A DNA stretch of 64,000 nt from Pelomonas sp041914785 (GCA_041914785.1 JAYSCT010000001.1:62001-126000), one strand, 5' to 3'. Shown: positions 46,310 to 55,922, numbered from the stretch's first letter. The notes: a model not told the origin generated them from the letters alone. Numbers and translations: made by a program.

Positions 46310-47284
46310 ATGAAACTCGACCCCAAACCCATTGCACTGCTTGCTGTGCTGGCACTGCTCGCGCTGCCTCTCACCGGCAGCCCCAGCACCTGGCTCAACC
46401 TGACGCTGGCCGGCATCGCCATGGGCCTGATCATCTTCGTCATCGCCTCCGGCCTGACGTTGGTGTTCGGCCTGATGGACGTCCTCAACTTCGGCCACGG
46501 CGTGTTCATCGCGCTGGGCGCCTTCATGGCCACGACGGTGCTGGCGGCGATGGCGCCGTGGGCATCCAGCCCGGACGTCCTCGCCAACCTGGCAGCCCTC
46601 GCAACAGCTTGCCTGGCCGGCATGGCCATCGCCGCCGCCGTGGGGCTGGTGTTCGAGCGCGTGCTGGTGCGGCCCGTTTACGGCCAGCACCTCAAGCAGA
46701 TCCTCATCACCATGGGCGGCATGATCATCGGCGAGGAGCTGATCAAGGCCAGCTGGGGCGCGCAGATGATCCCGCTGCCGCTGCCCGACGCGCTGCGCGG
46801 CATCTTCCTGTTCGGCGACGTCGCGGTGGATAAGTTCCGCGTGCTGTCCATGCTCATCGGCCTGGCCGTGCTCGTCACGCTGCTGCTCGTGCTGAACCGC
46901 ACCAAGATCGGCCTGCTCATCCGCGCCGGCGTGCAGGACCGCGAGATGGTCGAGGCGCTGGGCTACCGCATCCGCCGCCTGTTCGTCGGCGTGTTCGTCG
47001 CCGGCTCGGCGCTGGCGGGCCTGGGTGGTGTGCTGTGGGGGCTCGTGCAGCAGGGCGTCACGCCGCAGATCGGCGCGCAGGTGAACCTGCTGCTGTTCAT
47101 CGTCATCATCATCGGCGGGCTGGGCTCCACGGTGGGCTGCCTGGTGGGCGCGCTGCTCGTGGGCCTGGTGGCCAACTACGTGGGCTTCATCGCGCCCAAG
47201 GCGGCGCTGTTCTCCAACATCGGGCTGATGGTTGCCATCCTGCTGTGGCGCCCGCAAGGCCTCTACCCGGTGGGGGCGAAATGA
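46310..47284 (+). CDS. ABC transporter permease 1a (LivH type)
   Basis: 324 residues, about eight membrane segments. Seen: IIFVIASGLTLVFGLMDVLNFGHG and ERVLVRPVYGQHL, RAGVQDREMVEALGYRI and IIIGGLGSTVGCLVGALLVG, all LivH landmarks. About 90 bp gap after the LivF gene, which is unusual inside such an operon and may hold a second promoter. Confidence 0.94.
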   Translation: MKLDPKPIALLAVLALLALPLTGSPSTWLNLTLAGIAMGLIIFVIASGLTLVFGLMDVLNFGHGVFIALGAFMATTVLAAMAPWASSPDVLANLAALATACLAGMAIAAAVGLVFERVLVRPVYGQHLKQILITMGGMIIGEELIKASWGAQMIPLPLPDALRGIFLFGDVAVDKFRVLSMLIGLAVLVTLLLVLNRTKIGLLIRAGVQDREMVEALGYRIRRLFVGVFVAGSALAGLGGVLWGLVQQGVTPQIGAQVNLLLFIVIIIGGLGSTVGCLVGALLVGLVANYVGFIAPKAALFSNIGLMVAILLWRPQGLYPVGAK

Positions 47285-48363
47285 TCCGCGCACTGCTGTC
47301 CCACGACCTGCCGCGCAGCCGCGTCCTCGGCGCGCTGCTCATCGCCTGCTTCGTCGGCCTGCTCGGCGCGCCGTTCATCTTCCCCGGCACGCAGGCGCTG
47401 AACGTCGCGGCCAAGATCCTCGTGTTCATCCTGCTGGTGGCCAGCTACGACCTGCTGCTGGGCTACACCGGCATCGTCAGCTTCGCGCACACGATGTTCG
47501 TCGGCATCGGCGCCTACGGCATTGCCATCGCGTCGACACGGCTCGGCCCGGACTGGGCGTCGCTCGCCATCGGCTTCGCCGCCGCGCTCACGCTGAGTGC
47601 CGTGCTGGCGCTGGGCATGGGCCTGGCCAGCCTGCGCGTGAAGGCCATCTTCTTCGCGATGATCACGCTGGCCGTCGCGTCGGCCTTCATGACGCTGTGC
47701 TCGCAGCTCAGCGACCTGACCGGCGGCGAGGACGGGCTGAACTTCCAGCTGCCCGACGTGCTGCGGCCGTCGACCGAGTTCATGGACGAGCCGTTCCTCG
47801 GCGTCATGCTGGACGGCAAGCTGCTGACCTACTACGGCCTGTTCGTCGCCGTCACGCTGCTCATCGCGCTGCTGCTGCGCATCGTCAACTCGCCGTTCGG
47901 CCGCGTGCTGCAGGCCATCCGCGAAAACGAGTTCCGCGCCGAGGCCATCGGCTACCGCGTGGTGGTCTACCGCACCGGCGCCAACATCGTCGCCGCGCTG
48001 CTGGCCTGCTGCGGCGGCGCGCTGCTGGCGCTGTGGCTGCGCTACACCGGCCCCGAGACGGCCATGAGCATGGAGATCATGCTGGACCTGCTGCTCATCG
48101 TCGTCATCGGCGGCATGGGCACGGTCTACGGCGCCGTCATCGGCAGCGTGCTATTCATCGTCGCGCAGAACTACCTGCAGGCGCTGCTGAAGGGCGCCGG
48201 CTCGCTGGTGGACGGCGTGCCGGTGCTGAGTACGCTGGTGTCGCCCGACCGCTGGCTGCTGTGGCTGGGCGTGCTGTTCGTGCTGGCCGTGTACCACTTC
48301 CCCGGCGGCATCGTCGGGCGGCTGCGGCTGGCGGCGTGGACGCGAGGGAGAAGCAAAACATGA
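47281..48363 (+). CDS. ABC transporter permease 1b (LivM type)
   Basis: 360 residues. ATGA overlap with the LivH gene. Landmarks: ASYDLLLGYTGIVSFAHTMF, AIFFAMITLAVASAF, GGEDGLNFQLP, GRVLQAIRENEFRAEAIGYR and IVVIGGMGTVYGAVIGSVLF. Forms the membrane channel with the LivH partner. Confidence 0.94.
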   Translation: MIRALLSHDLPRSRVLGALLIACFVGLLGAPFIFPGTQALNVAAKILVFILLVASYDLLLGYTGIVSFAHTMFVGIGAYGIAIASTRLGPDWASLAIGFAAALTLSAVLALGMGLASLRVKAIFFAMITLAVASAFMTLCSQLSDLTGGEDGLNFQLPDVLRPSTEFMDEPFLGVMLDGKLLTYYGLFVAVTLLIALLLRIVNSPFGRVLQAIRENEFRAEAIGYRVVVYRTGANIVAALLACCGGALLALWLRYTGPETAMSMEIMLDLLLIVVIGGMGTVYGAVIGSVLFIVAQNYLQALLKGAGSLVDGVPVLSTLVSPDRWLLWLGVLFVLAVYHFPGGIVGRLRLAAWTRGRSKT

Positions 48364-49202
48364 GATCGCGCTACCTGAACTGCCTGGGTCGCGAGATCCA
48401 CATCACCGAATGGGGTGACGACGCCGCGCCCACCGTCATCGCCTGGCATGGCCTGGCACGCACCGGGCGCGACTTCGACGACTTCGCCGCCGCGCTCAGC
48501 CCACGCTGGCATGTCGTTTGCCCCGACACCTTGGGCCGCGGCCTGTCGCAGTGGGCGGTGGACCCGGCGCGCGAGTACTGCCTGGCGTTCTACGTGGAGC
48601 AGGCCGAGGCGCTGCTGGACCAGCTGGGCCTGCAGAAGGTGCACTGGGTGGGCACGTCCATGGGCGGCGCCATCGGCACGCTGGGCGCGGCAACGAGGCT
48701 GCGCGGCCGCATCAAGCGGCTGGTGCTGAACGACAACGGGCCCGAGCTGGCCGCGCCGGCGCTGGCCCGCATCCAGGCCTATGCCGGCCAGCCACCGAGC
48801 TTCGCGACGGTCAGCGCGCTGGAGGGCTACTTCCGCGAGATCTATGCGAGCTTCGGTCACCTCAGTGACAGCCAGTGGCGCGCGCTCACCGAACACTCGC
48901 TGCGCCGCCTGCCCGACGGCCGCGTGACGCCGCACTACGACCCGGCCCTGGCGCAACAGTTCGAGCACCACCCCGACGACTACGGCCTGTGGGCCGCGTG
49001 GGACCAGCTGGACCTGCCCGTGCTGTGCCTGCGCGGCGAGGACTCGACGCTGCTGACCGCGCAGACGGCCCAGGCCATGCGCGAACGCGGCCCACGCGCG
49101 GCGGTGGCGCTGATCCCTGGCTGCGGCCATGCGCCGGCGCTGAACACCCCCGAGCAGATCGGCTTGATCGAACGCTTCCTCTCTGCGGATCAAACCCCGT
49201 GA
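48360..49202 (+). CDS. alpha/beta hydrolase embedded in the ABC transporter cluster
   Basis: 280 residues, no signal peptide, so cytoplasmic. Oxyanion HGLARTGRDFD, nucleophile elbow GTSMGG (Ser about 101), acid in LCLRGEDSTL, catalytic His in GCGHAPAL: a full triad. ATGA overlap with the LivM gene ties its expression to the transporter, so it probably hydrolyses an ester, lactone or thioester-type substrate after import. Its similarity to meta-cleavage-product hydrolases is general only. Confidence 0.88.
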   Translation: MRSRYLNCLGREIHITEWGDDAAPTVIAWHGLARTGRDFDDFAAALSPRWHVVCPDTLGRGLSQWAVDPAREYCLAFYVEQAEALLDQLGLQKVHWVGTSMGGAIGTLGAATRLRGRIKRLVLNDNGPELAAPALARIQAYAGQPPSFATVSALEGYFREIYASFGHLSDSQWRALTEHSLRRLPDGRVTPHYDPALAQQFEHHPDDYGLWAAWDQLDLPVLCLRGEDSTLLTAQTAQAMRERGPRAAVALIPGCGHAPALNTPEQIGLIERFLSADQTP

Positions 49203-49261
49203 ATGCCCGTAAACCAGCGTCATGGCTGAGGCCCTAGAGTCGCAGCGCAACCGGTACGTCC

Positions 49262-50032
49262 ATGAGCGAATTCATTCTCGAAACGCAGGACCTGACGAAG
49301 GAGTTCAAGGGCTTCACCGCCGTGGACGCCGTCAACCTGCAGGTGCGGCGCGGCCACATCCACGCGCTGCTCGGCCCCAACGGCGCCGGCAAGACGACCT
49401 GCTTCAACCTGCTCACCAAGTTCCTCACGCCGACGCGCGGCCGCATCGTCTTCGCGGGCGCCGACATCACGGGTGAGACCTCGGCGCAGATCGCGCGCCG
49501 GGGCGTCATCCGCTCGTTCCAGATCTCGGCCGTGTTCCCGCACCTTTCGGTGCTGGAGAACGTGCGCATCGGCCTGCAGCGCTTCACCGGCACCAGCTTC
49601 CATTTCTGGAAGGGGCTCACGGGCCTGAAGACGCTGGACGCCAAGGTGCTGTCGCTGCTGGAGCTGGTGGACCTGCGCGACATGGCGTCGCTGAAAGCCG
49701 CCGATCTGCCGTATGGCCGCAAGCGTGCTTTGGAGATTGCCACCACGATGGCCATGGAGCCGCAGCTGATGCTGCTGGACGAGCCGACGCAGGGCATGGG
49801 CCACGAAGACGTGGACCGCGTGACGGCGCTCATCAAGCGCGTGGCCGAGGGCCGGACCGTGCTGATGGTGGAGCACAACATGAAGGTGGTGGCGAGCATT
49901 GCCGACCGCATCACCGTGCTGGCCCGCGGCGCCGTGCTGGCGGAAGGTGACTACGCGACGGTGTCTCGGCATCCGGCTGTCTTGGAGGCGTACATGGGCA
50001 CCGAGGCCACCGAACTGCAAGGCGCACATTGA
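49262..50032 (+). CDS. ABC transporter ATPase 2a (LivG type)
   Basis: 256 residues. Walker A GPNGAGKTT, Q-loop SFQISAVFPHL, signature LPYGRKRALEIA, Walker B LMLLDEPTQGM, and LMVEHNMKVVASIADRITVL. First gene of a second full transporter set, 59 bp behind the hydrolase gene; it may be read from the same transcript. Confidence 0.94.
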   Translation: MSEFILETQDLTKEFKGFTAVDAVNLQVRRGHIHALLGPNGAGKTTCFNLLTKFLTPTRGRIVFAGADITGETSAQIARRGVIRSFQISAVFPHLSVLENVRIGLQRFTGTSFHFWKGLTGLKTLDAKVLSLLELVDLRDMASLKAADLPYGRKRALEIATTMAMEPQLMLLDEPTQGMGHEDVDRVTALIKRVAEGRTVLMVEHNMKVVASIADRITVLARGAVLAEGDYATVSRHPAVLEAYMGTEATELQGAH

Positions 50033-50033
50033 C

Positions 50034-50747
50034 ATGGCCACGCCCGCCCTCGAAATCACCAACCTCCACGCCTGGTACGGCGAAAGCCACATCCTGCACG
50101 GCATCAACCTGTCCGTGCAGCCCGGCCAGGTCGTCACGCTACTGGGCCGCAACGGCGCCGGCCGCACGACGACGCTGCGCGCCATCATGGGCCTGACCGG
50201 CGCGCGCAAGGGCTCCATCAAGGTCCACGGTGAAGAAACCATCGGCCTGTCCACCCACCGCATCGCCAATCTCGGCATCGGCTACTGCCCCGAAGAGCGC
50301 GGCATCTTCGCCAGCCTCACGACCGAGGAGAACCTGCGCCTGCCGCCGCTGCTGAAAGCCCGGCGCGGCAAGGTCATGAGCGAGACCGAGATCTACGCGA
50401 TGTTCCCCAACCTCGCCGAGCGCCGGAGCAGCCCCGGCACGCGGCTGTCCGGCGGCGAGCAGCAGATGCTGGCCGTCGCGCGCATCCTGCGCACGGGCGC
50501 CGACATCCTGCTGCTGGACGAGATCTCCGAAGGCCTGGCCCCCGTCATCGTCCAGGCTCTGGCCCGCATGATCCGCGCGCTGAAGAAGCAGGGCTTCACC
50601 ATCGTCATGGTGGAGCAGAACTTCCGCTTCGCCGCGCCGCTGGCCGACCACTTCATCGTCATCGAGCACGGCGAGGTCGTGCTGTCCTTCCCCGCCGCCG
50701 ACCTGCCCGCCCACCAGGCGCAGATGGACGAGCTGCTCAGTGTCTGA
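50034..50747 (+). CDS. ABC transporter ATPase 2b (LivF type) with Walker A Lys replaced by Arg
   Basis: 237 residues. The P-loop reads GRNGAGRTTT: residue 44, normally the catalytic Lys, is Arg (codon CGC). The remaining motifs are normal: LSGGEQQMLAVARIL, Walker B ILLLDEISEGLAP, TIVMVEQNFRFA. In a LivFG heterodimer one site may be catalytic and the other mainly structural or slower. I recall such GRT P-loops in some Burkholderiales LivF proteins but cannot verify how common they are. Two bp after the LivG-type gene. Confidence 0.92.
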   Translation: MATPALEITNLHAWYGESHILHGINLSVQPGQVVTLLGRNGAGRTTTLRAIMGLTGARKGSIKVHGEETIGLSTHRIANLGIGYCPEERGIFASLTTEENLRLPPLLKARRGKVMSETEIYAMFPNLAERRSSPGTRLSGGEQQMLAVARILRTGADILLLDEISEGLAPVIVQALARMIRALKKQGFTIVMVEQNFRFAAPLADHFIVIEHGEVVLSFPAADLPAHQAQMDELLSV

Positions 50748-50772
50748 CCCCACACCCCACTGGAGACAAACC

Positions 50773-51969
50773 ATGAAGAAGACCCTCATCGTCACCGCGC
50801 TCGCCACCGCCGGCTTCGCCGCCCAGGCCCAGATCTCCGGCGACGTCATCAAGATCGGCTTCCTGACCGACATGTCTAGCGTCTATGCCGACATCGACGG
50901 CGCCGGCGGCGTGGAGGCCCTCAAGATGGCCATCGCCGACATGAAGGGCATGGCCGCCGGCAAGAAGATCGAGCTGATCTTTGCCGACCACCAGAACAAG
51001 GCCGACGTCGCCTCGGCCAAGGCGCGCGAGTGGATCGACACGCAAGGCCTGGACCTGCTGATCGGCGGCACCAACTCCGGCGCCAACCTGGCGATGGCCA
51101 CCGTGGCCGCCGAGAAGAAGCGCCCCTTCATCTCCATCGGCGCCGGTAGCTCCGCGCTGACGAACGCCAGCTGCACGCCCTACACCATCCACTACGCTTA
51201 CGACACCGTGGCGCTGGCCAACGGCACCGGCGGCGCGGTCACCAAGGCGGGCGGCAAGAACTGGTACTTCCTGACGGCCGACTACGCCTTCGGCCAGGCC
51301 CTGCAGGCTGACACCACGGCCGTCGTGCAGAAGAACGGCGGCACCGTGAAGGGCAGCGTCAAGCACCCGCTGAACGCCAGCGACTTCTCCAGCTTCCTGC
51401 TGCAGGCGCAGGGTTCGGGCGCGCAGATCCTGGGCCTGGCCAATGCCGGCGGCGACACCATCAACGCGATCAAGGCAGCCAACGAGTTCGGCATTACCAA
51501 GAGCATGAAGCTCGCGGGCCTGCTGATGTTCATCAACGACGTGCACTCGCTGGGCCTGAAGACCACCGAGGGCATGTACCTCACCGACTCCTGGTACTGG
51601 AACCAGAGCCCCGAGGCCCGCGCCTGGAGCCGCCGCTTCTTCGACAAGATGAAGCGCATGCCGTCGTCGCTGCAGGCGGCGGACTACTCCGCCGTCACGC
51701 ACTACCTGAAGGCTGTCGAGGCGCTGAAGAGTGACGACGCCGACAAGGTGGTGGCCAAGATGAAGGACACGCCGATCAACGACTTCTACAAGAAGGGCAC
51801 CATCCGCAAGGAGGACGGCCGCGGCATCCACGACATGTTCCTGATGCAGGTGAAGTCGCCCAAGGAGTCCACCGAGCCGTGGGACTACTACAAGGTCGTG
51901 GCCAAGATCCCGGGCGACGAGGCCTACACGAAGCTCGCCGATTCCAAGTGCCCTCTCGTCAAGAAGTGA
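50773..51969 (+). CDS. ABC transporter periplasmic binding protein 2 (branched-chain/HAAT type)
   Basis: 398 residues, signal peptide (MKKTLIVTALATAGFAAQA). Type-1 binding fold: IKIGFLTDMSSVYADIDGAG, FADHQNKADVASAKAREWID, LLIGGTNSGANLAMATVAAE, WYFLTADYAFGQALQADTT. Only distantly like binding protein 1, so the two transporters probably take related but different ligands. GGAGA precedes the ATG. Its place between ATPases and permeases is unlike set 1. Confidence 0.93.
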   Translation: MKKTLIVTALATAGFAAQAQISGDVIKIGFLTDMSSVYADIDGAGGVEALKMAIADMKGMAAGKKIELIFADHQNKADVASAKAREWIDTQGLDLLIGGTNSGANLAMATVAAEKKRPFISIGAGSSALTNASCTPYTIHYAYDTVALANGTGGAVTKAGGKNWYFLTADYAFGQALQADTTAVVQKNGGTVKGSVKHPLNASDFSSFLLQAQGSGAQILGLANAGGDTINAIKAANEFGITKSMKLAGLLMFINDVHSLGLKTTEGMYLTDSWYWNQSPEARAWSRRFFDKMKRMPSSLQAADYSAVTHYLKAVEALKSDDADKVVAKMKDTPINDFYKKGTIRKEDGRGIHDMFLMQVKSPKESTEPWDYYKVVAKIPGDEAYTKLADSKCPLVKK

Positions 51970-51989
51970 CCCGCTGAGAGCACGGCGCG

Positions 51990-52877
51990 ATGACTGAGAT
52001 CTTCGGTATTCCCCTGCCCGCGCTGCTCGGCCAGCTGCTGCTGGGCCTCGTGAACGGCTCGTTCTACGCGATGCTGTCGCTGGGCCTGGCGGTCATCTTC
52101 GGCATGCTCAACATCATCAACTTCGCCCACGGGGCGCTGTACATGATGGGGGCCTTCTTCGCCTGGATGGGGCTGGAATACCTGGGCCTGAACTACTGGG
52201 TCATGCTCGGTCTCGCGCCGCTCGCGGTGGGCCTCGTCGGCATCGTCATCGAGCGCACGATGCTGCAGTGGCTCTACAAGCTGGACCACCTCTACGGCCT
52301 GCTGCTGACCTTCGGCATCACGCTGGTCATCGAGGGCGTGTTCCGCTCGGTCTACGGCGTGTCGGGCCAGCCTTACCAGGTGCCCGAGCTGCTGACGGGC
52401 GCCACCAACCTCGGCTTCATGATCCTGCCCAACTACCGGGCCTGGGTCGTCGTCGCGTCCCTGATCGTCTGCTTCGCCGTGTGGGCGCTGATCGAGAAGA
52501 CGTCGCTGGGCGCCAAGCTGCGCGCCGGCACCGAGAACCCCAAGCTCGTGCAGGCCTTCGGCATCAACGTGCCCCGCATGGTGACGCTGACCTATGCCGG
52601 CGGCGTGGCGCTGGCGGCCTTCGCGGGCGTGCTGGCCGCACCCATCCTGCAGGTGTCGGCGCTGATGGGCAGCAACCTCATCATCGTGGTGTTCGCCGTC
52701 GTTGTCATCGGCGGCATGGGCTCCATCCTCGGCTCCATCCTGACCGGTCTCGGGCTGGGCATCGTCGAGGGGCTGACCAAGGTGTTCTATCCCGAGGCGT
52801 CCAACACGGTCGTGTTCGTCGTCATGGCCCTCGTGCTTCTGGTTCGCCCCGCGGGCCTCTTCGGTAAAGAGAAATGA
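51990..52877 (+). CDS. ABC transporter permease 2a (LivH type)
   Basis: 295 residues. LLLGLVNGSFYAMLSLGLAV, FGMLNIINFAHGALYMMGAF, RAGTENPKLVQAFGINVPRM and VVIGGMGSILGSILTGLGLG are LivH landmarks. Eight or so membrane segments. Overlaps the LivM gene by 4 bp. Confidence 0.94.
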   Translation: MTEIFGIPLPALLGQLLLGLVNGSFYAMLSLGLAVIFGMLNIINFAHGALYMMGAFFAWMGLEYLGLNYWVMLGLAPLAVGLVGIVIERTMLQWLYKLDHLYGLLLTFGITLVIEGVFRSVYGVSGQPYQVPELLTGATNLGFMILPNYRAWVVVASLIVCFAVWALIEKTSLGAKLRAGTENPKLVQAFGINVPRMVTLTYAGGVALAAFAGVLAAPILQVSALMGSNLIIVVFAVVVIGGMGSILGSILTGLGLGIVEGLTKVFYPEASNTVVFVVMALVLLVRPAGLFGKEK

Positions 52878-53854
52878 ACAAGAAGCTCGTCGGCTACATC
52901 GCGCTGTTCGTCGGCATTGGCATCCTGCCGCTGCTGGGCGCCTACCCCGTGTTCGTCATGAAGGTGCTGTGCTACGCGCTGTTCGCGTGCGCCTTCAACC
53001 TGCTGGTGGGCTTCACGGGGCTGCTGTCGTTCGGCCACGCGGCCTTCTTGGGCACGGCGGCCTACGTGACCGGCCATGCGCTCAAGGTCTGGGGCCTGCC
53101 CATGCCGGTAGGCATGCTGGTCGGCATGGCGGGCGCCGCGGGCGTGGGCCTGGTGTTCGGGCTGCTGGCCATCCGCCGCTCGGGTATCTACTTCTCGATG
53201 ATCACGCTGGCACTGGCGCAGATGCTGTACTTCTTCTTCCTGCAGGCGCCGTTCACCGGCGGGGAAGACGGCCTGCAGAGCGTGCCGCGCGGCCACTTCC
53301 TCGGCCTGGACCTTGCCAGCGACCTGACGCTGTTCTACGTTGTGCTGGGCATCTTCATCGCCGCGTTCTGGCTCATCTACCGCATCGTGCACTCGCCGTT
53401 CGGCCAGGTGCTCACCAGCATCCGCGAGAACGAGGCCCGCGCCACGTCGCTGGGCTATGACACCGCGCACTTCAAGCTGCTGGCCTTCGTGCTGTCCGCC
53501 GCGCTGGCCGGTCTCGCGGGCGCCACCAAGACGCTGGTGCTGGGCTTCGCGACGCTGACCGACGCGATCTGGACGACGTCCGGCCTGGTCATCCTGATGA
53601 CGCTGGTGGGCGGCATGGGCACGCTGGTGGGCCCCATCGTCGGCGCGCTGGTCATCATTGCGCTGGAGAACAAGATCGGCGACTTCGGCAACTGGCTGGG
53701 CGAGCTGACCGGCGTGGCCTGGTTCAACAGCCTGGGCGAATCGGTCAGTCTCGTCACCGGGCTGATCTTCATCGTCTGCGTGCTGGCCTTCAGGCGCGGG
53801 CTGGTGGGTGAGGCGATGGCGCTGCTGGAGAAGCGGCGACCGGCTTCTTCCTGA
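52874..53854 (+). CDS. ABC transporter permease 2b (LivM type)
   Basis: 326 residues. FNLLVGFTGLLSFGHAAFLG, GIYFSMITLALAQMLYFFFL, GGEDGLQSVPRG, GQVLTSIRENEARATSLGYD and TLVGGMGTLVGPIVGALVI. Last gene of the transporter region. Its 3' end overlaps the convergent EamA gene by 65 bp. Confidence 0.94.
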   Translation: MNKKLVGYIALFVGIGILPLLGAYPVFVMKVLCYALFACAFNLLVGFTGLLSFGHAAFLGTAAYVTGHALKVWGLPMPVGMLVGMAGAAGVGLVFGLLAIRRSGIYFSMITLALAQMLYFFFLQAPFTGGEDGLQSVPRGHFLGLDLASDLTLFYVVLGIFIAAFWLIYRIVHSPFGQVLTSIRENEARATSLGYDTAHFKLLAFVLSAALAGLAGATKTLVLGFATLTDAIWTTSGLVILMTLVGGMGTLVGPIVGALVIIALENKIGDFGNWLGELTGVAWFNSLGESVSLVTGLIFIVCVLAFRRGLVGEAMALLEKRRPASS

Positions 53855-54698
53855 ACACGAGCACGTTGCCCGCCATCACGAGCAGCAGCCCGGCCAGCGC
53901 CGGCGCCGTCCACCGGTAGCCCTCCACCCACGCCGACACATTCAGCGCGACGACCGGGAACAGCACCGTGCTGTAGGCCGCGCGCTCCGGGCCCAGCCGC
54001 CCCACCAGCGTCAGGTAGGCCGTGAAGCCGATGACGGAGCCGGGAATGGCGAGGTACAGCAGCGCGCCGACGTAGCGCGCGCTCACGTCGAACGCGAACG
54101 GCACGCCGGCCGCCAGCGCGTAGCCGGTCAGGATGGCCGTGCCCACCGCCATGCCCCAGGCGTTGGTCTGCACCGGCTTCAGCCCCTCATTCTGCAGCGC
54201 GGCCGACAGCAGGTTGCCCGTGGAGAAGCACAGCGTGCCGCCCAGCGCCCAGGCCAGGCCGGCCGCGGTGGCATGCCCGCCGCGGATCTCGGGCCAGAAC
54301 AGCAGCACCAGCCCCGACAGCCCCAACGCCCCGCCGGCCAGCACCTGCGGGGCGATGGCACGGCCGTGCACCATGCGCGCCAGCAGCGCGTTCCACAGCG
54401 CCGCGCTGGAGAACACCACGGCCACCAGCCCGCTGGCCACCGTCTGGCTGGCGTTCAGGAAGCAGACGAAGTTCAGGCAGAACAGGCACAGCCCCTGCGC
54501 CAGCACCCAGGCCAGCGCCTTGCCGCGCGGCAGCACCAACTGGCGCCGCCAGACGAGCCAGGCGAACAACACCAGCGCCGCCAGCCCGAAGCGGTAGGCG
54601 ATGGACAGCGCGATGGGCACCGGCCCCAGTTGCCACTTCAGCGCGATCCACGTCGTGCCCCAGATCAGCACGACCAACCCGTAGAGAACTGCATTCAT
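53790..54698 (-). CDS. EamA/RhaT-family transporter (DMT superfamily)
   Basis: 302 residues, ten membrane segments in two repeats of five. LVVLIWGTTWIALKWQLGPV at the start, VPIALSIAYRFGLAALVL, and a second repeat with PGSVIGFTAYLTLVGRLGPERAAYSTVL. Usually a metabolite exporter. Transcribed away from an AraC gene 101 bp off, which may control it. Confidence 0.9.
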   Translation of the reverse strand: MNAVLYGLVVLIWGTTWIALKWQLGPVPIALSIAYRFGLAALVLFAWLVWRRQLVLPRGKALAWVLAQGLCLFCLNFVCFLNASQTVASGLVAVVFSSAALWNALLARMVHGRAIAPQVLAGGALGLSGLVLLFWPEIRGGHATAAGLAWALGGTLCFSTGNLLSAALQNEGLKPVQTNAWGMAVGTAILTGYALAAGVPFAFDVSARYVGALLYLAIPGSVIGFTAYLTLVGRLGPERAAYSTVLFPVVALNVSAWVEGYRWTAPALAGLLLVMAGNVLVFRKKPVAASPAAPSPHPPARA

Positions 54699-54799
54699 GC
54701 CGCCATCGTGGCGCGGCGGCCGGCCGGGCGATTGCACATTCCTGCGCATCGTCGCCCCCAGGGCGGCACGGTGAAGGGCTTCCCGCCTAGCATCGCCGC

Positions 54800-55690
54800 A
54801 TGGCCCCACTGACCGCCGGCGCGACCGCTGACCAGCCCGTCTTCGACGTGCTGGGCCGCTCGCACGCGCGCCGCGAGCGCGAGCTGGCCCTGGCCGACGG
54901 GCTGCGCCTCGTGCAATGGCACAACCACGGCGGCCGCATGGACTACCAGCGGCCCGGCCATCACACGCTGTCGGTCTATCTGCAAGGCGGGCACAGCACC
55001 CACCTCGTGGAAACGCCGCGCGACACCGGCCGCCCCGGCTGCCACTGCATCCTGCCGGCCGAGCACGAATCGCGCTGGAATGTGGCCGGCCCGCTGCGCT
55101 TCGTGCACCTGTACCTGTCGGCCAGCGCCTGGGCCGACCGCGCCGTGCGCCTGCTGGACGCCGAGCCGCGCGCCCTCACGCTGGCGCAGCGCATCTTTGG
55201 CGAAGACGCCACGCTGGCCGCCTGGGCCCAGGGCGTCGCCGCGCGGGACTGGCGCGACCCGGCCGAGCGCCTGCGCATCGACGCGCTGAGTCAGGCCGCG
55301 CTGGACCACCTCGTGCTGCAGGCGGCGCAGCCGCGCCAACGCCAGCGGGCGGAGCGTTCGGCGGGTGGGCTCTCCAGCGCGGCGCGCCGGCGCGTGCTGG
55401 CCTTCGTCGACGCGCACCTGGACAGCGCCGATCTCAGCCTGCCCCGGCTGGCGGCCCAGGCGAACCTGTCGGAGTTCCACTTCGCCCGCATGTTCCGCGC
55501 CTCCATGGGCTGCACGGTGCACGACTGGGTGGCCGCCCGCCGGCTGGACCGCGCCCGCGCGCTGCTGCGCGAGACCCGCCTGCCGCTGGCCGACATCGCC
55601 GCCGCCTGCGGCTACGCCGGGGCCAGCCACCTGAGCCGCCACGTGAAGGCGGCCACCGGCGCCACGCCCGGCCAGTGGCGCGCCGGCTGA
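54800..55690 (+). CDS. AraC-family transcriptional regulator
   Basis: 296 residues. N-terminal cupin-like ligand domain (about 20-180), C-terminal double HTH about 195-294: LSLPRLAAQANLSEFHFARMF, the CTVHDWVAARRLDRARALL linker and LPLADIAAACGYAGASHLSRH. Probably controls the divergent EamA gene. Confidence 0.92.
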   Translation: MAPLTAGATADQPVFDVLGRSHARRERELALADGLRLVQWHNHGGRMDYQRPGHHTLSVYLQGGHSTHLVETPRDTGRPGCHCILPAEHESRWNVAGPLRFVHLYLSASAWADRAVRLLDAEPRALTLAQRIFGEDATLAAWAQGVAARDWRDPAERLRIDALSQAALDHLVLQAAQPRQRQRAERSAGGLSSAARRRVLAFVDAHLDSADLSLPRLAAQANLSEFHFARMFRASMGCTVHDWVAARRLDRARALLRETRLPLADIAAACGYAGASHLSRHVKAATGATPGQWRAG

Positions 55691-55769
55691 GGCAGCGCCC
55701 GCGCTGTCGACTGCTGCCAACACGCCGTCAGCATTCACTCATGAGTTAGGGGGAGCGCACGCGGCAAGC

Positions 55770-55922
55770 ATGGCCCACTATCAAGCCATGGCCACGTCAG
55801 CCCGCTTCAAGTTCACCGCCACGCTGCTCGTGTCGGTGCTGGGCTTCGTGATGGCGCTCATCGTGCTGCCTGCCAGCGGCCTGCTGGACGAGCCGCTGGT
55901 CATGCAGACCCCGCAACGCTGA
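55770..55922 (+). CDS. 50-residue single-span membrane peptide
   Basis: MAHYQAMATSARFKFTATLL, then a hydrophobic stretch VSVLGFVMALIVLPASGLL (about 20-39) and a short tail ending MQTPQR. GGGAG lies 14-18 bp before the ATG, rather far; the internal ATG (codon 7) is an alternative. Real coding status is uncertain, but the positive N-terminus plus one clear span fits a small inner-membrane protein. Confidence 0.45.
   Translation: MAHYQAMATSARFKFTATLLVSVLGFVMALIVLPASGLLDEPLVMQTPQR

Noticed and set aside
50034..50747. LivF-type gene as a pseudogene because of the Walker A change
   Set aside because: Frame, length and all other motifs are intact, and the change is a single conservative residue.
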